Positions 11,530 to 21,276 of a stretch of DNA of 64,000 nt are shown here, one piece after another (positions within the stretch are counted from its first letter, which is position 1; the number at the start of each line of letters is the position of its first letter). The stretch is taken from contig CM056550.1 of assembly GCA_029721515.1 (NCBI GenBank), positions 16,863,119 through 16,927,118 of the forward strand, read 5' to 3'. The notes beneath the pieces are model-generated. The model saw only the letters and a list, made by a program, of their open reading frames with translations, made no database searches and was not told the origin of the DNA. Position numbers and translations under genes: made by a program. The stretch is from Synanceia verrucosa (lineage: Eukaryota; Chordata; Actinopteri; Perciformes; Synanceiidae).

Positions 11530-14500
11530 ATCAAAGTTTATTAAAGGGTTGGTTCACCTAAATTTCAAAATAAAACTCATTTTCTCATTAACCCTTTGTC
11601 CTGTCAAAGATCTCTTTATGTCTGCTGGCTATACTTAGATATTTAGAGACATTTTTTAAACTTAGCTCAACATGAAGCCAAAGCAGTCAATCTGAAAACT
11701 GAAATCAACCCAACACACTTTTTTTTTTGTTGTTTTTAACTGGTTTCAGCTACCCTGAGCCTCCTCAGGGTGTGACATCACTGTGGGTTTTATCCGGGTC
11801 GAGCACAACCCCTCTGGAAACAACCGCCTCATTGGCTTTAATGGCCGACCACAAGTTTAAACTGTAGATCAGAGAAGAACACAGAGTGCTCAAATTTAAT
11901 AAAGAGCAGCAACGACCAGAATCAGCCTCCAGAGCTGCAGCTGACCTGGTAAATGGGTTCTTATGTTAGTTCAGAGCTGGTCCAGACCACCTGAGCTGGT
12001 TCATCATGTAGCAGAAGATCAGAAATGAACCATTCAGTGGTTTTAAACTCTCCTCGTCTTCATCCCAAAACGCTGAACTGTTCGATGAGGAGCTTTTACC
12101 ACATGAGATGATTTATTTCCAGCAGTGATCTGCCAGGCTCACCGCCAAACCTTGTCCTCCACAGCAGCTCACTAGACTCTGAGGAGCCTCTTGACTTCAG
12201 CGAGGACCAGTGGACTCGCCCGGCCCCGGCCTCCACCCCCCACCCAGCGCTGCATCAACGGACTCGGGCTTCAGCTTTAAGGGCCACAGCCGCTAAACCT
12301 GAACCACGAGCAGAGAACAAAACCCCGGATCTGTCCAAGTCCAGCTCTGGGTCTGATGGCGTGGATAAAACCAGGACCAGGACCAAAGGCCCTGTGCTGC
12401 ACCGCCAGCAGCCCACAAAGGCAGCTGGACCAACAGAGCCTCCGTTCATCGGTGACACCTACATGAGGGAGGACATCCCACCACAAACAGTGAGTCCCTC
12501 TGAGAGGATCTGTTTGTCGCTGAGTCACTGTGAGCTCATGGTTTTTATTGTTTTTGTTGGTAGATTTAAACACCAGAGTGGAGGAGCTGCTCTGGTTCTG
12601 ATCAGGGTGGATGCTGTCACAGGGCGGCTCCACCAGCTGCTCTGAGCTGCCAGTAAACACTGGCTGATTCCTCCACCACCCACCCTGAGTGTGTCATCAT
12701 CAAATACAGTTATATTTTCCATGAGAACATATTTACATGCTCAGATGTTTGTCACCACAGCCCGTGGTCAAAGCTTTTACAGCTGAGCTGAACCTACAGC
12801 AGAGCAGCCAGCACGTCCTTATTATTATTATTATTATTATTGTTATTATTATCTATCATTAAGTCATCAATGATTGGTGACTCAGCAAAGCAGCTGTAGG
12901 AAAAGAAGCACAACCTGTCAGTTTGAATATTCTTCTATCCATCATCTGTGTAGTACCTGTCTCTTTAAGACCCTCCTCCTGCTCTGATTGGCCGTCCCAC
13001 CTTTATAAAGGTAGCCTGGTTTATTCTAATGAGCCTGAAAACAAGTCGAGTTCTTAAAGTGCAGAAGAACAAAATGTTTTTCTTCTCTCACAAACCAAGA
13101 TGCTAAATGACGACAACAACTAACTAAAAAAGAACAAAAAATGAATGACATTAACAGAAGTACTGAACAGGACTGCCAGGCAGCTCGACGGAAATGTTGA
13201 GATAACTAGACTAAGCTAAACCAGACTAAACTAAACCAGACTAAACCAGACTAAGCTAAACTAGACTAAACTAAACCAGATTAAGCTAAACTAGACTAAA
13301 CTAAACCAGACTAAGCTAAACCAGACTAAACTAAACCAGACTAAGCTAAACCAGACTAAGCTAAACTAGACTAAACTAAACCAGACTAAACTAAACCAGA
13401 CTAAGCTAAAATAGACGAATCTAAACCAGACTAAGCTAAACTAGACTAAACTAAACCAGACTAAGCTAAAATAGACTAAACTAAACCAGACTAAACCAGA
13501 CTAAGGTAAACCAGACTAAACTAAACTAGACTAAACTAAACCAGACTAAGCTAAACTAGACTAAACTAAACCAGACTAAGCTAAACTAGACTAAGCTAAA
13601 CCAGGCTAAGCTAAACGAAACTAAACCAGACTAAGCTAAACCAGACTAAACTAAACCAGACTAAGCTAAACTAGACTAAATTAAACTAGACTAGACTAAA
13701 CTGATCTACTGAGTTCTGCTGGTGTATAAAGTGCAACATGAATAAATAATAACATGTTCATAGAAGAGATGAGGAGAAAGTGAAAGTTTATTTTGTCCAT
13801 CATGTGACCTTTAAAGTAAAAAGTTTTCGCTGTTAGATGAAAATGAATCGTGGAGTTGTTCATGTGTTGACGCCTTCATCTGATTCCATATTTAATGCAT
13901 CAGCAGAACATTTCTGTGTAAATCTCATAAGGACTTATTCCCTCCAGTTTAGTCTGGAGTTTAATCTTGAGGTTAATCTGGAGGTTAGTCTGGAGTTTAG
14001 TCTGGAGTTTAATCTGGAGGTTAATCTGGAGGTTATTCTGGAGGTTAATCTGGAGTTTATTCTGGAGTTTGTGTTGCTAACGGTGTTTGTAAAGATTTAA
14101 TACTTGCTGTGTGGTGTGATGATAAAGAGGCTGTGTTACCTGCCGCCCTCAGGACTGCCCAGATAAAATCCAAAGTCGGGTTTCAAAAACCCAGTTTGGT
14201 GACCGCTTCCTGAAGCAGGTTCCAGTCCTGCAGTGGGCCCAGCATGTGAGCCCTGAGCAGCACCAGCGCCTGAGCCGCTACCCTGGAGCCCATGGCTGGG
14301 GGGGCGTCGACTACAAGAGTGAGTGTTTCTTCTACCTGTATTTATTAGTTTGTTTTTTTATTATTGAGTTATTGCATTACTGTGTCCTCACATGTCCTGG
14401 AAAACCTGGAAAAAAGATTGCATTGCATTAATTATTTTTCCAGTTTCAGTATTTTTTTTTTTTTTTATTTGAATTTTATTATTTTTTTATATTTTCTCTG

Positions 14501-17399
14501 TTCATTTTTAAAATGCTCTTTTTTTTCTTGGTGACGTTTTTAAAGCTCTAAATTGATTGTCGATCAGAAGATTCTTGTATCTGCATCAAAACCTTCTTTT
14601 ATTTTGTAATGCCAGTAACATTTCAAAAAGCGCATTCATAATAAAATGTTGTTGTGTTTGCGTTCTAAATATGTCCAGACCGCAGACATGTTTTGGATAA
14701 TTTGAGGACATGTGGACCTCGTCACTGCACATAATTGTAGCTTCCTGTCTCTTGTAGCCTCGGGCAGAGTCTCTCTTTAAGTGAACACTCAGCGCTTCAG
14801 CTACCAAATGAAATGAATTTCATCCACATTAATTCAGTTTTTTTTTCTCTGTGTGATCAGCTCTGGTGGAAACTCTGTCTGTCCTCAACTCCTCTGCTAA
14901 CTGGAGGCTGCTGGACGACTGGAAGGACCGTGGTAATAAATCTGAGTGTATCCGCTGTGCTGTGGTGGGAAACGGTGGCATCCTGAAGGACTCAAAGAAA
15001 GGGAAGGAGATCGACGGACACCACTACGTCTTCAGGTAGCAGAGCGTCCTCACTGGAGCTGAGAGCAGCTTTATTCCCTCCAAAAATACACAAGAGCAAC
15101 AGTTTTTATTTAAAACAAGTAAAAACTCTCAGAATTTAAACATGAAATAACAATAAACTGCTGATAAAAAAAAATCATACGTATAACCTCAAAATACAAT
15201 GATTTTGTTATAATCATAACATTTCTTATAAACACAACTCAACTTTATTTATAAAACAACCACAGCTGAAAACAAAGTGATGCACATAAACAACCATAAA
15301 ACAGTAAATCCATCCATCCATTATCTACCGCTTATCCTCATAGGGTCGCGGGGGGACTGGAGCCTATCCCAGCTGTCTTAGGGCGGAAGGCAGGGTACAC
15401 CCTGGACAAGTCGCCACCTCATCGCAGGGCATAAAACAGTAAAGAATAATAAAAATGTTAAAACAGGAGCAAAGTGTCATGCTGGGTCAAAAGTCAGGGA
15501 ATAAAAGTGGGTTTTAAAAAACACCCTTTGATACAAGTATGTAAAAAAAAACACAACTTAAAAAAAAAAAAATGATTTTGTTGTTGGAATTGATTTTATC
15601 TCTTTGAGTGCCAGCTGTTTTATAAAACAGGAAGTGTCTTGTTCCAGATTCATATTTCTAGACCCACAGAATATTTAGTACTGTGACTCTGAAAACACTG
15701 AATAGCTCAAATGAAAGAAGATACTCTCTGTTTCATCATGAAAAAAATGTTTGTTTTTACCTTGTTCCATTCTTGTTTTATCAGAGGTAGAGTAGAGGAC
15801 ACTTTCACCAAAATCACCACTTTTTCTCCACATTCTGTTTGTTTTGCTCTCTAATCTCGATCGTCTCCACTTCCTGTTTTGATCTCTGTGGTGTATACCG
15901 TCTCTTTATGTTCTGACTACATCGCCCACATCTTCTCTTGATGGTTTAAAGGTGACCTTGTTGTGTTTGATCTCCAGGACCAACGGAGCGATCATTCAGG
16001 GCTTCGAGCAGGACGTCGGCTCTCGCACCACCCACTACACCTTCTCCACCAACACGCTCATGAACTCCATGAGGAGCTACGCCGGCGTCGGCTACAGAGG
16101 CCCCCCGCTGTCTAAAGTGAGGGCCACAAAGTGTTTCTAAAATCCTGCCGTTAACTGAACCGATCGTCACGTCTCTCTCTGCTGATCTACGACAGGAAAC
16201 ACGCTACGTTTTCCTGCCGGATCACGACCGAGATTACCTGCTGATGAAGGCGGCGGCGACTCACACTCGAGTGGAGAGAGGACCTGAGCGGAACAAAGAG
16301 TGGGTGACCCTTACAGGCTGCCGTAGTGGTCATGTCCTTTATATGTTCAGCTAGAAATATCACAAACCCTGTCAGCTAGTAACAGATCAGTTTTCAGGAT
16401 GTTCCTCACTTTAGTTTCCTCTTAGTTTTATAGATTTTGTCTTAGTTTAAGGGCCAGTTTAACATCTAGCTTTCTAACACGTAGCTGTATTCATATCCAG
16501 GTATGAACATATCCACAGACATTTACTGACACATGGAAAAGATTTCTGCTCCAACAGTGTAATCTGCTTTTTGACATTTCTGCCTCACAGTCCATGCAAG
16601 TACTTTGGAGAGGACGTGTCTGCTGCAAAGCTGAAGATGTACCACCCCGACTTCATCCGTTACCTCAGAAACAGGTGAATTACCCACAAAGCACGGCTCA
16701 CATTTCAAACAGTTGGACATGAGATTAAAGGAGAAGCTGAAACTTCCTGTACGGTGACGGAAAGCAAAAGAGGAACCTGGAGTTTATGTGTGAACTTCAA
16801 ACAAGTTCATTCATGTCACGTCGACTCTTCTTTGTCTTTCAGGTTCCTTCGTTCTCATGCTCTGAAAACCAAATATAAGGACATTTACCGTCCGTCGACA
16901 GGTGCTGTGATGCTGCTGGCTGCGCTGCACACCTGCGACCAGGTGGGATTCATCATTTCTGCCACACATTTCTCTTTTTGCATATTTTCCGTCAGTCAGC
17001 TGTTTATCTACAGTGGAACAAGGCTGCACTTGCCTGATAGCGTGTCAGTGTTCAGCAGCTGTCCTTGTAAATGCTCCTGTCTCTGAAAAAGCCACAGACC
17101 ACAGCTCATGTGCATGACACGAAAATGTCTCATTTATCAAAGTGAAAACCTGTTTTTCCACCTGTGTGTCAAGTCCAAACATGACTGCACGGAGCTGACT
17201 GGAGCTTTTGTGTCTTTTATTAATGAAGGTGAGCGCGTACGGCTTCATGACGCCCGACTACAAGAACTACTCGGACCACTACTACGACAACAAGTACCGC
17301 CCGGTGGGCTTCTTCATCAACCACGACCTGCGCATGGAGATGACTCTGTGGCAGCAGCTGCACCAGGCCAGCCTCCTGCGCCTCTACATGCACAAGTGA
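9417..17399 (+). CDS. st6galnac2: GalNAc alpha-2,6-sialyltransferase (ST6GALNAC1/2 family, ST6GALNAC2-like), 9 exons
   Basis: Type II Golgi enzyme of family GT29. It moves sialic acid from CMP-Neu5Ac to the 6-position of O-linked GalNAc on mucin-type glycoproteins. Exons are 9417-9571, 12123-12489, 14153-14318, 14861-15035, 15978-16116, 16196-16299, 16591-16674, 16843-16942 and 17229-17399 (TGA); all phases agree and give 486 residues. There is a short basic tail (QRR), a membrane anchor at about residues 9-29, and a Pro/Ser/Thr-rich stem to about residue 200. Sialyl motif L runs from about 262 (CAVVGNGGILKDS) to 308. Motif S is at about 413-436 (YRPSTGAVMLLAALHTCDQV). Motif III is DHYYD at 446-450, and motif VS is H462-x4-E467. 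C262 and C428 should form the fold's disulfide. Segments such as YFGEDVSAAKLKMYHPDFI and STNTLMNSM are closer to ST6GALNAC2 than ST6GALNAC1, but the stem is longer than in mammalian ST6GALNAC2 (about 374 aa). Paralogue naming is less sure than the family. Confidence 0.9.
9655..9910. repeat. Degenerate 'CACGATACGATATATT' teleost repeat
   Basis: Intron 1 of the sialyltransferase holds TCACGATACGATATATTA, then TTGCGATATTGTGATATT. It ends with ATATTGCCATATCAATATTT and TTTTCCCC. A related block lies at 43870-43980. This pattern is frequent in teleost introns. The rest of this 2.5-kb intron is AT-rich with no gene signal. Confidence 0.55.
11506..11530. repeat. (TA)n microsatellite
   Basis: About twelve TA units. 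They are followed by 'GGGTTGGTTCACCTAAATTT', a phrase common in teleost dispersed repeats, so the TA run may mark the edge of an old insertion. Confidence 0.7.
12819..12851. repeat. (TTA)n microsatellite
   Basis: About eleven ATT units with one G interruption, in intron 2 of the sialyltransferase. Confidence 0.85.
13203..13706. repeat. Minisatellite of CTAAACCAGA / CTAAACTAGA / CTAAGCTAAA units
   Basis: About 500 bp of 5- and 10-bp related units (ACTAA, ACCAG, GCTAA) in higher-order mixtures, inside intron 2 of the sialyltransferase. The plus strand has almost no T outside CTA. The reverse complement of the unit, TTTAGTCTGG, is the core of the next array at 13948-14070. Confidence 0.9.
13948..14070. 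repeat. 12-bp minisatellite TTTAGTCTGGAG
   Basis: About ten copies of a 12-bp unit with A/G and T/G variants (TTTAATCTGGAG, GTTAATCTGGAG). It ends about 80 bp upstream of exon 3 at 14153. Because 12 is a multiple of three, it reads as an open (LEFNLEV..) frame, which is an artefact. Confidence 0.9.
15309..15430 (-). mobile_element. L2-type LINE/SINE 3' tail with 13-bp target duplication
   Basis: Intron 4 of the sialyltransferase holds a 122-bp insert. Read on the minus strand it runs GCCCTGCGATGAGGTGGCG .. CCAGGGTGTACCCTGCC .. AGCTGGGATAGGCTCCAG and ends in a TGGA-repeat tail. I recognise this as the very common teleost L2-like (Maui-type) 3' end. The 13-bp sequence ATAAAACAGTAAA flanks it exactly at 15296-15308 and 15431-15443. 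That duplication shows a complete, 5'-truncated retrotransposition event. The exact family name is from memory. Confidence 0.8.
15610..15717. repeat. Dispersed repeat copy, shared with 57045-57169
   Basis: GCCAGCTGTTTTATAAAACA, GAAGTGTCTTGTTCCAG, ACAGAATATTTAGTACT and CTGAAAACACTGAATAGCTC recur in the same order in aatk intron 9. This is an interspersed family I cannot name. Confidence 0.75.
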
Positions 17400-18404
17400 A
17401 TTCAGGTCGAGCAGAAACGCCGTCGTGTCTGCACACGAGTCGCCAGCATGGTGACGGCGAGACAGGAAGTTCAAAGATGGACGACTCTTCCTGTGTGGTC
17501 TGCTGGTTCGTGACTCTGAATGGAGCAAAGTTTGTGTTTTATGAAGAAGGATTTTTTTTTTTTTTTTTTAATGAGAGCTGCTGTGATTGGTCAGCATGGA
17601 CATTTATTTTTATTTATTTTTTTAGCATTTGGGCCCATTGCTTTTTAAATTTGGTCAGTGAATGAATCCTAATATCTGTGGTCATATCTGGATTTTTCAT
17701 GTCAGGTAGACATTTTATTTTTTTCTGGTATTTTATGACCAGATTTCTACAAAGAAGACAACATTCCCATCAGCCCCTGCCTCTTTGTTTAGTGATGAGT
17801 AGCAAATGCTAACATGCTAACCTGAGGTGGTGATCGTTTAATTTTCAGCGTCTCCTAATAATTCTGTTCCCATGCAGTGAAACCGGATTGTGACTTTCTG
17901 TTTGCTTCCTTCTTAATGATGGTGATACTAAACAGAGTTTTGTTGCATTTTTGTGCTCAAAAGTGAAACTGTAATTCAGAAGAAAATCTTTTTACCTCAA
18001 AATGTAATTATAAAAATCCAGTCTGGTTGCATGAGAACGTCACGATTTAAAATGAGCTGCACACAGACTTTTAAACTATTGATGTTGCACACGTTGAGGA
18101 CCGTGGCTGCATGCTAAAGTGGTTTCTGTGTCATATGGTGTGTTGACAAGAGACAAGACTGCAGTTGAGTTTGTCACCAGCTTAAAATATCTCGTCTCGC
18201 CGCCCTAAATAGACGGTCAGAGCTGCTGGCAGCGGCCGAGGTCTGTTTGACTCAGATTCTCTTCTCTCTGTCTGAGTGTGTTTAACTGTGGAAGCTGAAA
18301 GAAAACTGAACCTGAACATGTTTTTAATTTAAGGGACTTTATGTCATTTTTTTTAAGCACACAGGTGTAATTTTTTCCTCATAAGGTGCCACACTGATGA
18401 TATG

Positions 18405-18834
18405 TATGGAAGCTTATTGCATTCATTTGAATATTTTTTTTATATCTATCTGTTATTCTGAATAATGTTGTCCTGTTTTTTTCTCAGCAATTTATTTTTT
18501 GTTTTGAGCTTTTGAATATTTTTTATGTTTTTCTAAGTATTTTTTTAAATTTTTTTTTCTCAGTAATTTATTTTTTGTTTTGATCTTTTGAATATTTTTT
18601 TTTCAGTTTTTCTCAGAGATTTTTTAAAATATGATTTTCAGTTTTTCTGGGTTTTTTTTGTGTTTTTCTCAGTAATTTATTTTTTATTTTTATTTCTGTT
18701 CGGAAAAATAATTACTCATAAAATCAGAAAAAATAGCATGAAAAACCAACCATAAAAAGAAAGTTAGTCTGAAAAACAAACCAAAAATAAATTACTATTT
18801 TTTTTTCTTCAAGTCAATGCATTACGCTTCCATA
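18405..18834. mobile_element. 430-bp MITE with 27-bp terminal inverted repeats and 6-bp target duplication
   Basis: The left end reads TATGGAAGCTTATTGCATT. The reverse complement of the right end reads TATGGAAGCGTAATGCATT. They match at 23 of 27 positions through to TTGAA. GATATG flanks both ends (18399-18404 and 18835-18840). The inside is T-rich on the left, with repeated CTCAGTAATTTATTTTTTG, and A-rich on the right (AATAAATTACT). There is no transposase frame. The superfamily is not assigned. Confidence 0.8.
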
Positions 18835-19715
18835 GATATGAACACTGTGGCTCCTCTGGACTGTATTTAGAGAAAATGTGAATCAGCAGTTTGGATGAAG
18901 CGTTGTGTTTGAGGTGATTCAGGACGTTTCCACAGCAACACAAACAGGAAGTTGGTGACTCTTTGACTCGGTTTGGATGTTTACACGGTCGTGTCACACC
19001 TGGACTCTCTGAGCCGCCGTGGCAACGAAGGGTCAAAGGTCACGAACAGTTTCTGCTGCCACTCCCTTCAAACTGGACTGAAGCATCCCGTCGTCTTCAT
19101 CACTGATTTACTGTCTGTACTGTTCACTGATGACAGACTTTTTATTTAACAGCGCCGACAACATACTGTAGCTCTGAGAAAAGAAACCAAAGATTTAACT
19201 GGAAATCAGGGAATGATTTTATTTAACAATTGCTTTTTGTATAATATCGGATCAATAGGTATCCAGAAGGTAATCAAGTCATCTGAAATACCAGGTTTTA
19301 TTTTCACACAGGGCAAAGGGAAACATTTTATAGTGCAATTCTGATTTTGACCTTTTTCAAATCGGTATTAAACTGTGATTTTTATCTGAGTAGGTTTGTG
19401 ATTCTTGTCTTGGTTGTTCACAGAAACAGAAATATTCTGATATTTAGGCACAGTTTCAGTTTAAATGGAGCAAAAAACTCCTCTAGAGATCAGTAAACTG
19501 TGATAAATGTTAGTCGATATGACATAATCATTTCAGGGAAGACATTTTTAATCCTTAAACTAAAACATCACTAAACTTTCTGGGTCACAGCAGGAAGCAG
19601 GAAGTTTTATGGCTCTGTATCAGTGAGGATATGTATTTAGAGAGCAGCAGTGTGCTAACAGTCGCTATATCAGGGGTTAATGATTGGCTCACCGCTTTAG
19701 ACAAAGACAATGATT

Positions 19716-19721
19716 AATAAA
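19716..19721 (+). terminator. Poly(A) signal AATAAA, sialyltransferase (candidate)
   Basis: AATAAA followed within 20 bp by a GT- and T-rich downstream element. It is the best-formed signal between the st6galnac2 stop and the convergent pvalef gene. Confidence 0.5.
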
Positions 19722-20067
19722 GTGTCTGTGCTGTATTTTGCTTTTCTTTCTGACTGGAATATGAATGCATGCATTTGGGTTTATGAACAAATTATTGGTT
19801 TTCAAAGCAGCTGCAAAACAAACAGCAAACAGTGGAGGATGCAGGAAGATTTTATATGTATTGGTTTGTTCAGAGTAAATTAATGCACAATGACCCAGCG
19901 TAACACAGGCTCTATTTTTAAAATAATATAAAATGTTCCTGCTTTATAAAACCTGAAGGATTTATAGATACCGACTACTGCTGCCCCCTGGTGGTGACAA
20001 CAACTTTAGTATTATACATATTAGTAAACTTAATATTTAAAAGTGTAATAGGGGAAAGGAGGAGACC

Positions 20068-20073
20068 TTTATT
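20068..20073 (-). terminator. Poly(A) signal AATAAA, pvalef (candidate)
   Basis: Minus-strand AATAAA about 90 bp after the pvalef stop. A first AATAAA overlaps the stop codon itself (20165-20170). With the plus-strand signal at 19716, the two convergent transcripts would end about 350 bp apart. Confidence 0.45.
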
Positions 20074-20165
20074 GTGTCATTTCTGGGGTTGTGAAGTTAT
20101 TTTACCTTTGTGATTCGTTCTTGACTGAAACTACCTGACCTAAGGTTCATGTCTTATTTTTCTCT

Positions 20166-21276
20166 TTATTCATTCTCAGGTGGAGCATGGTTGGTCTTCC
20201 TTGGTGTCTTCTCCATCTTCACCATGTCTGAGAACTCTGAGGAGGAGGAGAGGATGGAGACATGACTTTATTTATACCAAACTACCCCATGACTCCAGGA
20301 TGTTCCTATGATCGCTTTTTTTTAAAAAAACTGAGAAACCAGCTCATGTTTTCTGTCCTATAAAAGGTGATCCAGTGTTGCTAACTGCTGCCCCTCAGTG
20401 GTGACGAACAGGAAGTGCACCGGGCTCAAAGCCTCACCTCTGTAGTCGATGCGTCCGTCTCCATCAGCGTCCACAGCCTGGATCACGGCCTCCGCCTCCT
20501 CGTCAGAGAGAGGAGGCGGAGGCGTCGCAGTCGGTACGATCGACAGTATGTACCTGTCAAAAGACGTCTTATCATCACGATGAACATCTGGTAGAAATTC
20601 TAAGACATTAAAGGATATGTCTTGTTCCTCTGGGACTTATTTTATTTCCTCGTTTCCCTACATTCAACCACTGATGAGTCACTGGTTACTATAGTAACCG
20701 ATTGGACAAACACTTTCTTTTGTGGTGGCTCGTTCTGTTTTCATCACAGGTCAAACTGTTTAAAAGATCTTAAGAATTCTCTACATCCATCAGAGCGTCT
20801 CTGTTGACTCCACAGGGCTCTCAACATGGCAGCCATTCAGAGTGGGCCACATGTTGAGAAACCAGTGAGCAGCTGTTTCAGGAGCTCATTTAACACTTTT
20901 AAATCAAACTGTTTGGATTAGATGAGAGCAGGGTTCCTACTTGATCTCGTTCCACTCGATGTAGCCGCTGCCGTCCTTGTCGAGCGTCACGAAGGCTTTC
21001 TTGATGGCCTCCTCTTTCTGCTCCGACGTCTTGAACTGCCTCATGTACTCCAGGAACCTGCTGTAGTTGAAGCTTCCTGCAGATCGTGACAAAAGATGAC
21101 ATCAGACGGTGAAAAGCGTCGCCGTGACTCACGTCTGAGCAGCTCATCGCCGGTCACTTTCTGTCGTCACCCTGCTTCCTCATCTCCGGCGGCATGCGGT
21201 CGACGTCCTGCTCTGACAGCGACGCGCCCATGGCTGCTGCCACCTTCTGCACCTGAGGCCCAAAGTCGTCCTGCAT
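20166..21276 (-). CDS. pvalef: pvalef, parvalbumin-like EF-hand protein, 4 exons
   Basis: Small cytosolic calcium-binding protein of the parvalbumin/oncomodulin superfamily. Exons in transcription order are 21276-21171, 21076-20941, 20553-20438 and 20236-20166 (TAA), giving 142 residues with consistent phases. It starts MQDDFGPQVQKVAAAMG. The first, degenerate helix pair (SFNYSRFLEYMRQF) has no calcium loop, as in parvalbumins. Two canonical loops follow: DKDGSGYIEWNE at 68-79 and DADGDGRIDYRE at 109-120, both with Asp at positions 1 and 3 and Glu at 12. The linker is Pro-rich (TATPPPPLSDEE), and the C-terminal tail after EFSDMVKMEK is basic. Typical parvalbumins are 108-110 residues, so this one carries a longer N-terminus and tail. 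Its position next to aatk, on the opposite strand, matches the human PVALEF-AATK arrangement. An upstream 5' UTR exon is possible because CCTGTAG precedes the ATG closely. Confidence 0.92.

Larger units (their letters stand above)
17400..19740 (+). other. Sialyltransferase 3' UTR (probable)
   Basis: Non-coding DNA from the stop codon to the AATAAA at 19716-19721, which is followed by a GT/T-rich stretch (GTGTCTGTGCTGTATTTTG). If that site is used, the 3' UTR is about 2.3 kb and includes the MITE at 18405-18834. Earlier sites may also be used. Confidence 0.5.

Noticed and set aside
13837..14100. 87-codon ORF with LEFNLEV repeats
   Set aside because: A product of the 12-bp minisatellite, which stays in frame because 12 is divisible by three.
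17108..17665. 185-codon plus-strand ORF
   Set aside because: It overlaps the last sialyltransferase exon in another frame and ends in poly-Phe from a T run.
20899..21147. 82-codon minus-strand ORF at pvalef
   Set aside because: It is a shifted frame over pvalef exon 2; the true frame gives the EF-hand loop DKDGSGYIEWNE with matching splice sites.
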